64,000 nt of DNA, taken from assembly GCA_905331475.1 (NCBI GenBank), contig CAJNYU010001520.1:124001-188000 (forward strand), given 5' to 3'. Below the pieces are notes generated by a model that saw nothing but the letters and a program-made list of their open reading frames with translations, was not told the origin of the DNA and searched no databases. The position numbers were made by a program, and so were the translations under genes. The DNA is from Rotaria socialis. Taxonomy: Eukaryota; Rotifera; Eurotatoria; Philodinida; Philodinidae. How positions within the stretch are numbered: the stretch's first letter is position 1; each line of letters starts with the position of its first letter. Shown piece after piece: positions 62,000 through 64,000 of the stretch.

Positions 62000-62978
62000 C
62001 AGATCACACTTGTCATTTTGAACAAATTGAAGCAAATCAATCAAGCGACTATGGCGAGTGACCACCTTCAACTATTTCTTTACAATCTTTTACTTTCTTT
62101 TTCTTTTTTTGTGTAGCTTATATTGATGACATTCGTGCTCTTGTTTTCTCTTGTATGAATGGCGAGCGCCAGCCGTGCTCGTGCCTCCTATACGTATATA
62201 GTACAGGCACCAGATTGTCGTCTTCAAAAAAAAAAGTTAATCTCTTTCTTCCATCAATTTGCGGCATATATATATATATATATCTTGCGATTTTCCCTTT
62301 TCTTTTTTTATTCCTCATATGAATGGAAATCGAAGTATCGTTATCGCTTCTCCCACTGCCTCTCCATTAACTAATCCACCTATCCACGGCAATAACAAAT
62401 GCGAAAGTGAGTAGAGAAGGTTAATCACCACCTCTGTGTCACTCGCCTTTTTTTTATCGTTGTCGATTATAATATTTACAAGCTTAGTGGATTGATGTTC
62501 GTGGTACCATTCGTTTCATTTTAGCTGTATATTTTTTTTTTGGTCAAGTAGTTGTCATAAAACTTTAGCAGGTAATCCTTGTTCGCTACTGGCTTGCATA
62601 CAAAATCGGAGAGTAAAGTTCGTTTGTCAGCTCGTAAGCGTATGTTTGCACGGCATTTTGAATAATTTAATAAGCGAGAATAAAAAAAAGGAACCTCGGC
62701 AAGAGTTTAGTCTGTCATTTTCATTTGTAATGTTCATTTTTCTTAGAGCTAAGACTTCGCATGTTTTTAATCTTTGAAAGTTGTAGCATATTACTAAAGT
62801 GCTCGTATACGCAGAAAATTCTCACCTTTTTTTTAGTTGTCATGTACTTCCGCCATCGACGTTTCACACTATGATTAACACGCACTAGGATTTTATAACT
62901 TACAACAACTACCTTAAATTAGTTTTATTTCTATTATTGCGTTTTATTCATAAGTGTCTTCGAAATGAAAATTCACTT

Positions 62979-62984
<6 letters not shown>

Positions 62985-63010
<26 letters not shown>

Positions 63011-63011
63011 C
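62985..63011. repeat. (CT)n microsatellite
   Basis: About 13 CT units. Confidence 0.9.
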
Positions 63012-63380
63012 TTTTTTAAATGTCTTCCGACTGAAGAATATGTAAATGAGTATGTGTTAGTTATTATCTCTAATTGCAATGACTAAAATGAAAAAAAAAC
63101 AATGAGAAAATCCTTCAAACATTTTGCGTTCACTTTTTTCTTACCATTGCCACTTTATCAAAGTTTTTTCAAGCACATTTCAGTCCCTCTTCTCATTCCC
63201 AACGACAGTTATATACGATAATGTTGTTGTTGTTGGGATAATCGTCGAGCATTAGGTTGAAACGTTCAGTTTTCTTTTTTTTCTCGATTGCATTTTATAG
63301 CTCCGACTCACTTTCTTTTTCTCTTTTGAAAAAAAAGTGAGAAATAATGCATCCGTATGTCAACTTAAGTTAAAATACTC

Positions 63381-63407
63381 GCTCTCTCTCTCTCTCTCTC
63401 TCTCTCT
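63381..63407. repeat. (CT)n microsatellite
   Basis: About 13 CT units. Confidence 0.9.
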
Positions 63408-64000
63408 GTCCTCTCTTCTTTTTTCATTCAAGACTGTAGTCGATATAGAGAGTAAGAATGGCATCAGCCGGCTTCATCTTCATTTCGAAATCATGGTTGC
63501 TATTGCTATGCAATGCATTTGGTTTGCCAATGTGATTAACACTTTAAAAAAAAACGTAAAATAAAGCTTAACCTCATTCTTTCTCAACTATCAAAATGTC
63601 ACTTGGCCTGTTCAACTCGGCAAGTGAGTGTATTATATGCAAACGTATATATATAATTGTGTTTCATTCTGTTATTTCGCATCGAAATTTTATTGGGTGT
63701 TGATATAACGATAGAGAAGCTATTATCACTAAACAACAGTTGCTACTCATCACAGTGGATGAGGCGAAACGACTAGTGAAATTGAATAGGGTATTACTTA
63801 TCTCACTAACGAGAGACTTGAGTAAAGCAATCGCGTTCCTATATGCAGTGTTTGAAGCGCGTCTGCTCTATTGATTTAAGACACAGAAGCATTTGTTGAC
63901 AGATCAATACATCGTTAAAAATCTATGATTCTTTTTTTTATTTTTTATTTTAAAAAAAGAAATCAAAGACGAACGAAGACTTTACGACATTTGTCAATTT

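Larger units (their letters stand above)
58903..64000. other. long stretch without a supported gene
   Basis: 5.1 kb to the right edge. It is AT-rich with many simple repeats: (CTA)n at 60356-60387, (GCT)n at 60641-60676, CT runs at 60831-60852, 62985-63011 and 63381-63407, and TA/TG runs at 61952-61999. Frames here are driven by the repeats. It may be the upstream regulatory region or first introns of a gene beyond the window. Confidence 0.4.

Noticed and set aside
1-64000. CRISPR arrays, operons, bacterial promoters or phage genes
   Set aside because: Introns and animal gene families throughout make this eukaryotic; no spaced direct-repeat array was seen.

Overview
This window is eukaryotic nuclear DNA from a small invertebrate, most likely a spiralian and plausibly a bdelloid rotifer. 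The evidence is an AT-rich background, multi-exon genes with very short GT..AG introns (mostly 48-70 bp), animal-specific families (PINK1, STARD10, Dicer, PEDS1, claudin-like, TMEM272-like, PLAC8-like), and a neuropeptide precursor of the CCHamide/GRP-like type ending in Trp-amide. The species call is inference; the eukaryotic animal call is firm. One run of N (56889-57352) marks an assembly gap.

Layout. 1-3415 (+): 3' part of a Nopp140/NOLC1 gene built from repeated Ser/Asp/Lys-rich exons plus the conserved SRP40 C-terminus. 3595-4461 (+): unknown one-exon gene with a hydrophobic tail. 5043-7353 (+): PARP10/14-type RRM protein with no ADP-ribosyltransferase domain. 8623-9774 (-): EamA/SLC35G-like transporter. 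10865-11693 (+): four-helix membrane protein. 12264-14004 (-): TIR-domain protein with a C-terminal membrane anchor. 15732-20143 (+): PINK1, with a hAT-like MITE in its fourth intron. 20341-23000 (-): PLAC8-like protein, with a second hAT-like element in its last intron. 25041-25679 (-): TMEM272-like protein. 26161-27276 (-): STARD10. 29724-30429 (+): claudin-like protein. 32865-33557 (+): second TMEM272-like protein. 35641-36183 (+): second PLAC8-like protein. 37138-37500 (-): broken TPR fragment next to a fold-back repeat (37501-38160). 40676-46335 (+): complete 22-exon Dicer. 48244-48492: short fold-back element. 50360-51493 (+): N-formylglutamate-amidohydrolase-like secreted protein. 51550-51999 (-): CCWamide/CCHamide-like neuropeptide precursor, tail-to-tail with the previous gene. 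54804-56719 (+): PEDS1/TMEM189 plasmanylethanolamine desaturase. 56720-64000: no convincing gene; it holds the gap, a 628-bp near-perfect inverted repeat (58275-58902) and several microsatellites.

The spliced models were built by hand from splice signals and reading-phase continuity. All ten multi-exon models whose coding sequence lies fully inside the window sum to whole codons, which supports them. The genes form no pathway: they are ordinary single-copy animal genes interleaved with small non-autonomous repeats. The most notable items are the neuropeptide precursor, the tail-anchored TIR protein, the catalytic-domain-free PARP14-like protein, and the long inverted repeat that could form a hairpin RNA if transcribed.
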